Source of the DNA: Eubacteriaceae bacterium
GTDB taxonomy: Bacteria > Bacillota > Clostridia > Eubacteriales > Eubacteriaceae
NCBI GenBank assembly: GCA_012522805.1
Contig: JAAYJS010000031.1
Span: 92,355 to 156,354 of the forward strand
Direction of reading: 5' to 3'
Length of the DNA stretch: 64,000 bases
Part shown: positions 36,403 to 44,944 of the stretch, piece after piece
How positions within the stretch are numbered: position 1 is the first letter of the stretch
How the letters are laid out: the number at the start of each line of letters is the position of its first letter
The notes under the pieces: model-generated
The model's input: only the letters and a program-made list of their open reading frames with translations
Database searches by the model: none
Told to the model about the DNA's origin: nothing
Program-made: the position numbers and the translations under genes

Positions 36403-37539
36403 ATGTTTTTTACAGAACAACATGAATTAATCAGAAAACACGCAAGGGATTTTGCAGAAAAGGAATTCACCAAAGAAGTCCTAGATGAAATCGAAAATAC
36501 TGCAGAATTCCCAAAAGAAATTTTTAAGAAAATGGCCGATGCCGGTTTTTTCGGGATCAAAATGCCTAAAGAATTGGGAGGCGGCGGGTCAGACCATAGG
36601 GCTTATGTCATCGTTATGGAAGAAATCTCCAGAGCGAGCGGCATTGCCAGCATTTATGTCTCCTCTCCGAACTCTCTCATGGGCAGTCCCTTTTTAATGG
36701 TCGGAACGAAAGAACAAAAAGAAAAATACTTACGTCCGATGATTTCCGGCGAAAAAATATTTTGTTTCGGTTTAACCGAGCCCGGAGCCGGATCCGATGC
36801 GGGCGGTATGACCACCACTGCAGTGGAAGACGGCGACGATTACATTTTAAATGGACGTAAAACCTTTATCACTGCGGCACCCTTGGCGGACTACGCTGTC
36901 ATCTTTGCTAAAACCGATATGTCCAAGGGGACTAGGGGCATTACATCCTTTATCGTTGACATGACCTTACCCGGAGTATCCTGTGGGAAACCGGAAGATA
37001 AAATGGGGATGATCGGTTGTGCTACCAGTGACATCATCTTAGAAAATGTTCGGGTCCCTAAAAGCGAAATTTTGGGTAAATTAAACAGAGGTTTTTCTAC
37101 GGCTATGAAAACCTTGGATGTCGGTCGAATCGGTGTGGCAAGTCAGGCCATCGGTATTGCACAAGCTGCTATCGACGAATCCACTCAATACGCTAAAGAA
37201 AGAAAACAATTTGGCAGACCCATTGCAAATTTTCAAGCCATTTCCTTTATGTTGGCAGATATGGAAACCAAACTGAATGCTGCAAAATTGTTGACCTACC
37301 ATGCGGCCTATTTGAAAGATACGAATCAAGATGCCAGCAAGGCAGCTTCTATGGCAAAATACTACGCCAGCGAAGTTTGCAACGAAATATGTGCTAAAGC
37401 CGTGCAAATTCACGGTGGGTACGGTTATATCAAAGAATACAAAGTTGAAAAATTATATAGAGATGCCCGTGTGTTAACCATTTATGAAGGTACTTCTCAA
37501 GTACAGCAAATGGTCATTGCAGCTCAAATGTTGAAATAG
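36403..37539 (+). CDS. acyl-CoA dehydrogenase (enoyl-CoA reductase role)
   Basis: A 378-residue FAD enzyme. Flavin and substrate motifs are CFGLTEPGAGSDAGG, ERKQFGRPIANFQ and AVQIHGGYGYIKEY; the catalytic base is Glu in IYEGTSQ. In this setting (next to etfBA and a dehydratase) it most likely runs in reverse, reducing the 2-enoyl-CoA produced by the dehydratase, as AcdA/AcdB do in Clostridium. ATG 36403 follows GAGGGG; the stop codon of the ligase is seven bases upstream. Confidence 0.92.
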   Translation: MFFTEQHELIRKHARDFAEKEFTKEVLDEIENTAEFPKEIFKKMADAGFFGIKMPKELGGGGSDHRAYVIVMEEISRASGIASIYVSSPNSLMGSPFLMVGTKEQKEKYLRPMISGEKIFCFGLTEPGAGSDAGGMTTTAVEDGDDYILNGRKTFITAAPLADYAVIFAKTDMSKGTRGITSFIVDMTLPGVSCGKPEDKMGMIGCATSDIILENVRVPKSEILGKLNRGFSTAMKTLDVGRIGVASQAIGIAQAAIDESTQYAKERKQFGRPIANFQAISFMLADMETKLNAAKLLTYHAAYLKDTNQDASKAASMAKYYASEVCNEICAKAVQIHGGYGYIKEYKVEKLYRDARVLTIYEGTSQVQQMVIAAQMLK

Positions 37540-37563
37540 TGACGGAGACGGAAGAGGTAAAAA

Positions 37564-38349
37564 ATGAAAATAGTTGTATGTGCAAAACAGGTACCGGACA
37601 CCACTGAAGTTAGAATCGATCCGGTGAAGGGAACCCTCATTCGAGAAGGGGTACCCAGTATTTTAAACCCGGACGATGCCAACGCTTTAGAAGCGGCCTT
37701 GGCAATGAAAGATCAAAACCCGGATACAGAAGTTATTGTTGTCACAATGGGGCCGCCCCAGGCTCAGTATATGCTCAGAGAATGCTTGGCCATGGGTGCC
37801 GACTCCGCCATTTTACTTTCGGATAGAGCATTTGGTGGTGCCGACACTTGGGCAACGTCCCATACCATAGCCGCTGCCATTAAAAAAATCGGAAACGTCG
37901 ATTTGGTTTTGGCAGGACGTCAGGCCATCGATGGCGATACCGCGCAAGTCGGTCCTCAAGTAGCCATGCGCTTAGGCCTTCCGGCGGTGACATATGTTCA
38001 AAACATCGAAATAGAAGGCGACATGGCCAAAGTACAGCGTCAATTGGAATTGGGTTATGAGGTCATAGAAGTCAAACTACCTTGCCTACTCACCGCAGTA
38101 AAAGAACTGGGTGAACCCAGATACATGACCATCGCCGGCATCGTCGATGCCTACGAAAAAGAAATTACCCTTTGGGGTAGAGAAGACCTGGGTCTGGATC
38201 CGTCGGAGTGTGGTTTAAAGGCCTCACCCACTCGCGTATTTCGATCCTTTACACCGCCGGTTAAAGGCAAAGGCGAAATCTTTACCGGTACAGCCGACGG
38301 TATGGTTCGAGACTTAATGGTACGCTTAAAAGAAAAGCATTATATCTAA
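37564..38349 (+). CDS. etfB: electron transfer flavoprotein beta subunit
   Basis: A 261-residue EtfB with the N-terminal CAKQVPDTTEVRIDP, the signature VLAGRQAIDGDTAQVGPQVA, and the TAVKELGEPRYMT region. It pairs with EtfA encoded 18 bases downstream and feeds electrons to the adjacent acyl-CoA dehydrogenase. In related clusters the complex may bifurcate electrons between NADH, ferredoxin and enoyl-CoA; whether this one does cannot be told by eye. Confidence 0.95.
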   Translation: MKIVVCAKQVPDTTEVRIDPVKGTLIREGVPSILNPDDANALEAALAMKDQNPDTEVIVVTMGPPQAQYMLRECLAMGADSAILLSDRAFGGADTWATSHTIAAAIKKIGNVDLVLAGRQAIDGDTAQVGPQVAMRLGLPAVTYVQNIEIEGDMAKVQRQLELGYEVIEVKLPCLLTAVKELGEPRYMTIAGIVDAYEKEITLWGREDLGLDPSECGLKASPTRVFRSFTPPVKGKGEIFTGTADGMVRDLMVRLKEKHYI

Positions 38350-38367
38350 GGAAAGGCAAGTATAAAA

Positions 38368-39390
38368 ATGGAAAAAGATTTAACCCTTTACCATGGTGTT
38401 TGGGTTTTTGCAGAACAACGCCATGGCAAACTCATGCAGGTAGCCATCGAATTATTGGGCGAAGGCAGAAAGCTGGCCGATGACATTGGCACCGAGCTTT
38501 GCGCAGTTTTATTAGGTGAGGATGTCAAAGATCTGACTCAAGAACTTTTCGCATATGGCGCGGATAAAGTATATCTGGCGGAAGATAAAGAACTCAACAC
38601 CTACCGTACCGATGCCTACACCAAAGTGATTACAGAGGCTATTAAGACGTACAAACCGGAAATCGTCTTATTGGGGGCAACCCATATTGGAAGAGACTTA
38701 GGCCCCAATTTAGCAGTAGAAGTGGACACCGGCCTGACAGCAGACTGTACCCGTTTAGAAATAGACCCTGAAGACAAAAAATTAAAACAAACCCGTCCTG
38801 CCTTTGGTGGAAACCTCATGGCAACCATTATTTGCCCTGAGCACCGTCCTCAAATGTCGACGGTACGCCCCGGGGTTATGGAAAAACCGTCCTATCAAGC
38901 AGACCGCAGCGGCGAAATTGTCACCCTTAAGCCCGAGTTTAAAGACGGAGATATTCGCACTCAAGTGGTAGAAGTTGTACAAGACCTGAAAAGCGCCGTA
39001 TCCCTTACCGATGCAGAATTCATCGTCTCCGGTGGAAAAGGCTTGGGCAACCCCGAAGGCTTTGAACTGCTTCAACAATTGGCAGATCGTTTGGGTGGCG
39101 TCGTTGCCTCTTCCAGAGCGGCGGTAGACGAAGGTTGGATCAGCCCAACCCACCAAGTTGGCCAAACCGGCACCACCGTTAAGCCGAAAATCTATGTCGC
39201 TTGCGGTATTTCTGGAGCGATACAACATTTGGCAGGAATGCAAAATTCCGATGTCATCATTGCCATCAACATCAACGAAAACGCCCCCATCTTTGAAGTA
39301 GCCACTTATGGCTTGGTGGGAGACTTGTATGAAGTTGTACCGGCAATGATAGAAGAATTGGATCAATTAAAAGTCGAAGAAGCCTATTAA
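38368..39390 (+). CDS. etfA: electron transfer flavoprotein alpha subunit
   Basis: A 340-residue EtfA. The C-terminal FAD domain shows [39 protein letters not shown] and [16 protein letters not shown], followed by [18 protein letters not shown]. The N-terminal domain pairs with EtfB. It has no N-terminal ferredoxin-like insertion, unlike some long clostridial EtfA proteins. It lies in the middle of the operon. Confidence 0.95.
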   Translation: MEKDLTLYHGVWVFAEQRHGKLMQVAIELLGEGRKLADDIGTELCAVLLGEDVKDLTQELFAYGADKVYLAEDKELNTYRTDAYTKVITEAIKTYKPEIVLLGATHIGRDLGPNLAVEVDTGLTADCTRLEIDPEDKKLKQTRPAFGGNLMATIICPEHRPQMSTVRPGVMEKPSYQADRSGEIVTLKPEFKDGDIRTQVVEVVQDLKSAVSLTDAEFIVSGGKGLGNPEGFELLQQLADRLGGVVASSRAAVDEGWISPTHQVGQTGTTVKPKIYVACGISGAIQHLAGMQNSDVIIAININENAPIFEVATYGLVGDLYEVVPAMIEELDQLKVEEAY

Positions 39391-39405
39391 ACAAAGGAGA
39401 GAAAA

Positions 39406-40638
39406 ATGAGTAGAAAATTATTAGATGGCGTGAATGTAGTCGAATTAGCTACATTTATTGCAGCACCGGCAGCAAGCCGATTTTTGGCAGACCTCGGTGC
39501 TGATGTCGTCAAAATTGAAGCCCCCAGAGGCGATCAATTGCGTTACACCGCCCACTCCGAAGGTAGACCTTTAAATCAACGCGAAAACACCACCTTCGAT
39601 TTAGAGAATGCCAACAAAAGAGGCATCGCTTTAAACTTAAGGGATGACAAAGGCAAAGAAATCCTTTTTAAACTCTTGGACAAAGCGGACATTTTTATTA
39701 CCAACTGGCGCCCCGATGCCTTAAAACGCGCCGGCTTAGATTACGATGTCCTACATGAGCGATATCCCGCTTTGGTATACGCCTCCGTTACCGGTTACGG
39801 CGATACCGGACCGGATAAAGACTTGCCCGGCTTTGACTTTACCGCTTATTTTGCCAGAGGTGGCTACTTAGGTACCTTATATCCTCAAGGATCCGAGCCG
39901 ATGATGGTGGTACCGGGTCTTGGAGATCACAACGTCGGCATGAACTTAGCAGCCGGAATTTTAGCTGCATTGTACAGTGCCAAACAAACGGGACAAGGGG
40001 AAATGGTCAGCTCCAGCTTATTCCAAAGTGCCGTCTACAACATGGGTATCATGGTTCAGGCTTCCCAATATCCGGAAACCGGAAAGCCTTATCCCATCGA
40101 CAAGAGAGAATCCAGCAACCCGATGAACAACGCATGGCGTACAAAAGATGACCGTTATATTCAAACCTGTATGCCCGTTTACGACATGTATTACGACGCA
40201 TTGATGAAAGCCTTCGATAGAGAAGACATGATCGGCAACGAAAAGTTTTTCCCAAATGACAACCTTCTAAAAAACGATGCCATGGCTGAAATGTACGATT
40301 TTATTTCTGAAAACTTTGCGACGAAAACCGTGGACGAGTGGAAAGAAATCTTGATGGCCTTGGATATTCCCTTTGGCGTTGCACAATTATGGGAAGAAAT
40401 CATCGAAGACGAACAAGCTTGGGCCAACGACTTTTTCTATGAAATGGAATACGACAACGGCTCTAAGAAAGCCTTGGTTCGCCCGCCGGTTAACTTCAAA
40501 GAAATGGGCTTAGCAGATTATAAACGCGGTCCCTTACTGGGCGAAGACGGAGAAGAAATTTTAGAAGAACTGGGTTACTCGGAAGATGACATTCAAGCCA
40601 TGAAAGAAGAAAAAATCATGGTTGTCTACGAAGATTAA
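39406..40638 (+). CDS. family III CoA-transferase (CaiB/FldA/HadA type)
   Basis: A 410-residue CoA-transferase that moves CoA from the pathway product (or enoyl-CoA) to the incoming 2-hydroxy acid. Family motifs are EAPRGDQLRY, NKRGIALNLRDDKGKEI and PGLGDHNVGMN with the catalytic Asp. It is the last gene of the operon and is followed by a strong terminator. Equivalent to HadA or FldA, usually the first gene in those clusters, so the gene order is rearranged here. Confidence 0.92.
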   Translation: MSRKLLDGVNVVELATFIAAPAASRFLADLGADVVKIEAPRGDQLRYTAHSEGRPLNQRENTTFDLENANKRGIALNLRDDKGKEILFKLLDKADIFITNWRPDALKRAGLDYDVLHERYPALVYASVTGYGDTGPDKDLPGFDFTAYFARGGYLGTLYPQGSEPMMVVPGLGDHNVGMNLAAGILAALYSAKQTGQGEMVSSSLFQSAVYNMGIMVQASQYPETGKPYPIDKRESSNPMNNAWRTKDDRYIQTCMPVYDMYYDALMKAFDREDMIGNEKFFPNDNLLKNDAMAEMYDFISENFATKTVDEWKEILMALDIPFGVAQLWEEIIEDEQAWANDFFYEMEYDNGSKKALVRPPVNFKEMGLADYKRGPLLGEDGEEILEELGYSEDDIQAMKEEKIMVVYED

Positions 40639-40685
40639 AGCAACCGACTATTCCCATTGTAAAAATTTTATAAAAAAACAAAAGA

Positions 40686-40722
40686 GTGTTGGGGTACATC
40701 GTGTATCCCAACACTTCTTTTT
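40686..40722 (+). terminator. terminator of the dehydratase operon
   Basis: A 13-base stem (GTGTTGGGGTACA/TGTATCCCAACAC, one G-T pair) with loop TCG, then TTCTTTTT. It ends the ten-kilobase operon. Confidence 0.9.
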
Positions 40723-40747
40723 ATTGATAGCACCCAGGCGCTATCAA

Positions 40748-40779
40748 TAAAAATGAGACCATCGCAAGGATAGTCTCAT
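40748..40779 (-). terminator. terminator of the YeeE/YedE gene
   Basis: The minus strand reads ATGAGACTATC, a short loop, GATGGTCTCAT and then TTTTTATTG. A second hairpin (TTATTGATAGC/GCTATCAATAA) follows immediately. Confidence 0.8.
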
Positions 40780-40807
40780 AATCGGGTCAATAGACCTCAT
40801 GCAGATT

Positions 40808-42076
40808 TTATTTGTTTTTTGGACTGATGATGAGATTGCCGGCAATCGCACCGCACACCATAAAGACTAAGAAAATCCAACCGGAGAGGGAGAAGCTGAC
40901 GATGGGTGAGAACAGACCACCTGCGTTACACCCCTTGCTGAGCCCGATACTCAGGCCCATCAGCAATCCGCCGATGACTGCCAAAATGGCTTGCTTGCTG
41001 CCGATTTTCAGACCAGCTTTAAAGGAATCCACCAATCGTCCCATAGAGAACAACGCTATGAACGCGCCCAAGACGATGCCGATATCCTGAACAGACTGTT
41101 GATGTTCAAAAATGCCGCTGGCAACTAAGTTGGGATTACCTGTATAATTGCCGATGGCTTCCGACGAAACGCCAAAAAGATTCATCAATTTTGCAAACCA
41201 GAATCCGAAGGCACCGGAAACCCCCCAAGCGGATTTTGTGAAACCCATCAGAGCCACATACATCAATGTCATCCCGATTGCACTTTCCCACAAGGTCCAA
41301 GGACGCATAAAGTAACGTTGATAGAAAGATAAATCCGTATCCGTGAGCTGTGCCATCGCCTCCTCCGACTCTTTTTCAGAGCCCACCGGAGAGTAGGTAC
41401 CAGCTGCTTTACGCTTCGCTTCATAGGCATAGGACAACTTGATGACGATGGCCGCCAAGATGATATTCACAATCAGTGTACCCAAGAAACCGTTGAGACC
41501 GTCAAATTTTAACAGATCCGGGAACCACACACCGTTTATATCCGGACTGCTGGTAAAAAAGGAGCCGTTGACCAGTGTTGGGAACTTTGCTCCGAAGGGC
41601 ATGGAAATCACAAAGCCCATTCCAAAGAAAATCAGTGCCAGCACCGCTTTGGGAAACTCGACGGTCATGTCCGTGAGTACGCCGGAAGCACACCCGCCGG
41701 CAAAGGACATCCCAACACCGAACATAAAGGAGCCGATGACGGTTCCTAAGGAAACGGGATGGATGAAATGACCGTATTTCAGTACGAAATCCGGATTGAC
41801 CGCATCTGCAGGAACAGCTGCAAAAACAACCGTTACAAAAGAGCTCAAGATGATCAAATACATAAAAGAGCGCATCAGCTTAGTTGAGCCTGTGTGATAA
41901 GCGCGGTTTGCGGTTCCGGCAAAGCCATAGGCGCCTCGGCCCAAGGTATATCCGAGACCCATGCCGATAATCAGCCTAGCAAAGTGTAGGGAACTCGGCA
42001 ACAGCGTCGCTCCCAACAAAAGGGCGACTGCCAGCAGAACACCGGCAATCACGATCTCTGTTTGATTCGTTTTCAT
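40808..42076 (-). CDS. YeeE/YedE family sulfur-compound transporter
   Basis: A 422-residue membrane protein with about ten helices in two halves, each holding a conserved cysteine motif (GGCASGVLTDM and GLSKGCNAGGLFSP). This is typical of YeeE/YedE proteins that import thiosulfate or related sulfur, or in some cases serve selenium metabolism. ATG 42076 has AAGGAGA upstream; the frame extends to 42142 without a better start. A decayed flavoprotein-like gene lies upstream on the same strand. No TusA-like gene is adjacent. Confidence 0.85.
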   Translation of the reverse strand: MKTNQTEIVIAGVLLAVALLLGATLLPSSLHFARLIIGMGLGYTLGRGAYGFAGTANRAYHTGSTKLMRSFMYLIILSSFVTVVFAAVPADAVNPDFVLKYGHFIHPVSLGTVIGSFMFGVGMSFAGGCASGVLTDMTVEFPKAVLALIFFGMGFVISMPFGAKFPTLVNGSFFTSSPDINGVWFPDLLKFDGLNGFLGTLIVNIILAAIVIKLSYAYEAKRKAAGTYSPVGSEKESEEAMAQLTDTDLSFYQRYFMRPWTLWESAIGMTLMYVALMGFTKSAWGVSGAFGFWFAKLMNLFGVSSEAIGNYTGNPNLVASGIFEHQQSVQDIGIVLGAFIALFSMGRLVDSFKAGLKIGSKQAILAVIGGLLMGLSIGLSKGCNAGGLFSPIVSFSLSGWIFLVFMVCGAIAGNLIISPKNK

Positions 42077-42169
42077 AGATAAAATCTCCTTAAATAAATT
42101 AAAATAATAATCCGTTAAAATCGGTTTTCTTTCCTCAGTCAAATCTTGATTTTATGCGATAGACTGATA

Positions 42170-42801
42170 CTTAGGAAGAAACCTTAAATGTTGCAGACAT
42201 CCATGCACCCCCTCGCCTGTAGCGTAGCAAACGCATCGAAGAACGTTAAGATAATCGGTAGTGGAGATCAACCGGTTTAGTTTCGAAAATTTATCCAGAC
42301 GTTCTTTGTGCCAGCCAAGCGGAGTGTTGATTGCATTGATTCAATCCGGACTTGCAAATGAACCCGCTTCGCGAATCGCGATGATGCAAGGGCCGGTTGT
42401 ACCAACTCACGAACAGCCGTAGATCGGGACTTGTTTGAATTCTTCATTGAGCAGGTTCGCTGCAATGGGTGCAGCATCCTGACCGCATCCTTCGCTGATT
42501 CAATAACAGCGCGTAAGCGGCTCAATGTTTGGCCAATCTTCGAGGAATGCCTTCAACGCAATCGCTGCGATACGAGGCGAACACGTCTATGACCGGCCTT
42601 TTCCAAGGGCTTATGCACCGAGCATATCTCCCACTGGGACATTTGAAAATCAACTTGAAGAAAATCGGATTGTTATCCGGTAGCAAGCTGTCTATGTCGC
42701 CGGGGAAGGTAGAGGCATATCGACAACCGATGTTTGCCTTTCGCTAACGCTACCGATGCAACGCCGCCAACTACAAAATTTTCTCTTATCGATACCTCCT
42801 T
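42170..42801 (-). pseudogene. probable relic of a pyridine-nucleotide disulfide oxidoreductase
   Basis: This 1-kb gap on the minus strand begins with an intact AAGGAGG (near 42800). Where a start codon would be there is AAG, followed by codons reading like RKxFVVGGVASVALAKG, close to the first FAD-binding strand of CoA-disulfide reductases (KIVVVGGVAGGASAA). The frame then breaks repeatedly. The last part reads like a rhodanese-type tail (GVHGCLQHLRFLPKYQSIA). The base composition is more GC-rich than the surroundings. Its position upstream of a sulfur transporter fits, but identification is tentative. Confidence 0.35.
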
Positions 42802-43026
42802 AAAATAAATTGATAATTTGAGTCGGGAACATCCCAACTTACTTAACTTATTTTTATCATTCTATCATAAAAACAGGTTGTTTGATGTAAAACGAACAAA
42901 TATTTACAAAGTTTATCAACAATATAAGCTTCGTGGATATATTTCCAGTTAAAAGTAGAGGGGAAGTCTGATAAGACTCCACCCCGATACGCGATATAGA
43001 ACCTACAAAAAAGAGAAACGCTTAAC

Positions 43027-43061
43027 AAAACGGCACCACCTGCAAAAGGTGGTGCCGTTTT
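43027..43061 (-). terminator. terminator of the regulator/shell-protein transcript
   Basis: A perfect 15-base stem (AAAACGGCACCACCT/AGGTGGTGCCGTTTT) around GCAAA. It lies 55 bases after the BMC-T gene end on the minus strand. Confidence 0.88.
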
Positions 43062-43115
43062 ATTATCTAGTATGACGGAGATGAGAGCATACTCTGAAAA
43101 TGACGGTTCTTGATT

Positions 43116-43664
43116 TTAGAGATAATCCATTAAATTGGGAACCGGTTTGGAGATAACCCGAGACGTCATGGACTTTTTGTCCGGATCCAGTTCACCTTCT
43201 ATATGTCTAATAGCGGTTTGAACATCCGCAAGGCGTCCGGTTAAGTGCAGCACACCCTTGCCGAACAATCCTAAACCGATATCCAACTTTAGGATAGATA
43301 CCGGGGTATTTTCGACAGCGATATCGGCCGCTTCGATGGCGTGGAGGGCACGACGTGTTTCCACAATGGCTAAAGCAGCGCCCAAGGCATCGCCTTTTTT
43401 TCGATTCAAGGCTTCGACGGTAGGTTCAGAAACTCCACCGATAAAGGCGGTTGCGATCTCTTTTTCGTCAAAGATGGATTGAGCGTGAGACAGGGCGTTT
43501 TTAATATCCTGAGTTTTACCATTAAAAACTAAAAGATAGCGTCCCGGGCAAATTCTTCGGGACAGTACAACCACGACTTGGTAATTCAATAGAACTTCGT
43601 TTAAAGCGTAGTGCGCATCGGGGTGGCTTCCAAATTCCAACAAAGCTAAGGAATCATATAACAT
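43116..43664 (-). CDS. tandem BMC-domain shell protein, PduT-like
   Basis: A 182-residue protein made of two BMC domains (about 4-85 and 95-165), forming pseudohexameric trimers in a microcompartment shell. Cys39 in SRRICPGRY matches the cysteine (Cys38 in PduT) that holds a [4Fe-4S] cluster at the trimer pore, so an electron-conducting role is plausible. The second domain contains ALAIVETRRALHAIEAADIA. AAGGAGA precedes the ATG. It is transcribed away from the main shell operon, downstream of the PocR regulators. Confidence 0.8.
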   Translation of the reverse strand: MLYDSLALLEFGSHPDAHYALNEVLLNYQVVVVLSRRICPGRYLLVFNGKTQDIKNALSHAQSIFDEKEIATAFIGGVSEPTVEALNRKKGDALGAALAIVETRRALHAIEAADIAVENTPVSILKLDIGLGLFGKGVLHLTGRLADVQTAIRHIEGELDPDKKSMTSRVISKPVPNLMDYL

Positions 43665-43868
43665 TAGAAATCTCCTTCTTTTCTATATATAGAATACAAA
43701 TTGAAACAGCGAATCGGGCTGTCTCCTTAAGCATAGCACAAATGGTGGACAAGCGGTGGTTCACTCTAAAAATTGACGAGGTCCGACCTATCTTAAGTGT
43801 TGGATTTTAAATTGCGACAATTCAAAGGCTTCACAAAAAGCATACATTGCGAATTATATTTAAAATTT

Positions 43869-44927
43869 TTACAATTCGCTGATTTTTTCTCGATAGGCGG
43901 ATGGGGTCATGGCTTCATTTTGTTTAAAAAAACGTCTAAAAGAATTCGGTTCTTTGTAGCCGCATTCATAGGCGATGGTGTCGATGGTTAAACTTGTTGT
44001 CGACAACAAGATTTTGGCCTTCTCTATGCGTTTACAGTTGACATAGTTAATAAAATTTGTTTTCTCTTCCTTCTTAAAGGTACGGCTCAGATAGGAAGGG
44101 CTGATAAACAATAGATCGGCAATTTGATTCAATGTAACGGCTTCACCTTTTTCTATTAACTCACTGATGATTTTTTTCGCTTGGATAATTCTATTTTTGG
44201 AGAAATTGTCCTTCTTTTCTTTGCGAGAGTGTTTATAATCTTCAATAAAATTATATAAAGCAACCTTTAAGTGATCTAAATGATGGGCTCTGGTTAAATT
44301 TAACATGTACTGGTTGTAGAGTATAACAAAGATATCCTTAACATGGTTGTTCTTACTTTCAATAAAGTAGTACAAATCGGTACCTGTTTTCTGATAATTG
44401 ATCAGCTGGGCATCGAAGGATAGGTTTGTATCCATTAAGACTTTGGGTAACAACTTGTTAAAGTGTTCGATATCATGGATGTCGGTGTTTATGAGGCTTT
44501 CGAAGAAATCTACGTTTCCTTGTTTGGACTTTACCTTGATGTCCATCTCGATGTTCAGTCTTTCTTTTTCGATTTTTTGAACAATTCGCTCCGCTTGCAA
44601 TCGATCCACCGGGGAGCACAAATAACCGCAAGCGCCGTTTTCCAAAACCGAGCGGATCAAATGCAATTGATCTGTAAAAGAAAAACAAACAAACCAACTC
44701 AATGGGTTGATCTCTTTGATGCTTTTGATGGTGTCAATACACGTATCGGCGGTATGGGGTTCTACCTCCAAAAAGATGATTTGAGGTTCTTCTTTGCCAA
44801 TGAGATCTGGAACATCTTGGATGCAAAAAGCTTGGCCACCGTATGCCATGGTTGTTTTGTCCATGAATAGATGCTTAAACATTTCGCCATCCATAGGATT
44901 TTTTGAAATTACAAAAAAAACTAGCAC
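43869..44927 (-). CDS. AraC-type regulator with degenerate receiver domain
   Basis: A 352-residue protein with a receiver-like N-terminal domain, a linker, and an AraC double helix-turn-helix (IADLLFISPSYLSRTFKKEE; ends FKQNEAMTPSAYREK). The receiver has lost its phosphorylation site: the acidic pair is replaced by SKN (8-10), the acceptor Asp is Glu54 (IIFLEVEP) and the conserved Lys is Ser105 (LCSPVD). GTG 44927 follows AAGGAGGGG. It overlaps the frame of the kinase-like gene and is presumably the activator of the microcompartment operons, working without phosphorylation. Confidence 0.85.
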   Translation of the reverse strand: MLVFFVISKNPMDGEMFKHLFMDKTTMAYGGQAFCIQDVPDLIGKEEPQIIFLEVEPHTADTCIDTIKSIKEINPLSWFVCFSFTDQLHLIRSVLENGACGYLCSPVDRLQAERIVQKIEKERLNIEMDIKVKSKQGNVDFFESLINTDIHDIEHFNKLLPKVLMDTNLSFDAQLINYQKTGTDLYYFIESKNNHVKDIFVILYNQYMLNLTRAHHLDHLKVALYNFIEDYKHSRKEKKDNFSKNRIIQAKKIISELIEKGEAVTLNQIADLLFISPSYLSRTFKKEEKTNFINYVNCKRIEKAKILLSTTSLTIDTIAYECGYKEPNSFRRFFKQNEAMTPSAYREKISEL

Positions 44928-44944
44928 AGAATTCCCCTCCTTTA

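Noticed and set aside
43116..43664. Shell protein as EutL-type trimer
   Set aside because: EutL-type proteins are longer and lack the ICPG cysteine; length and cysteine position match PduT.
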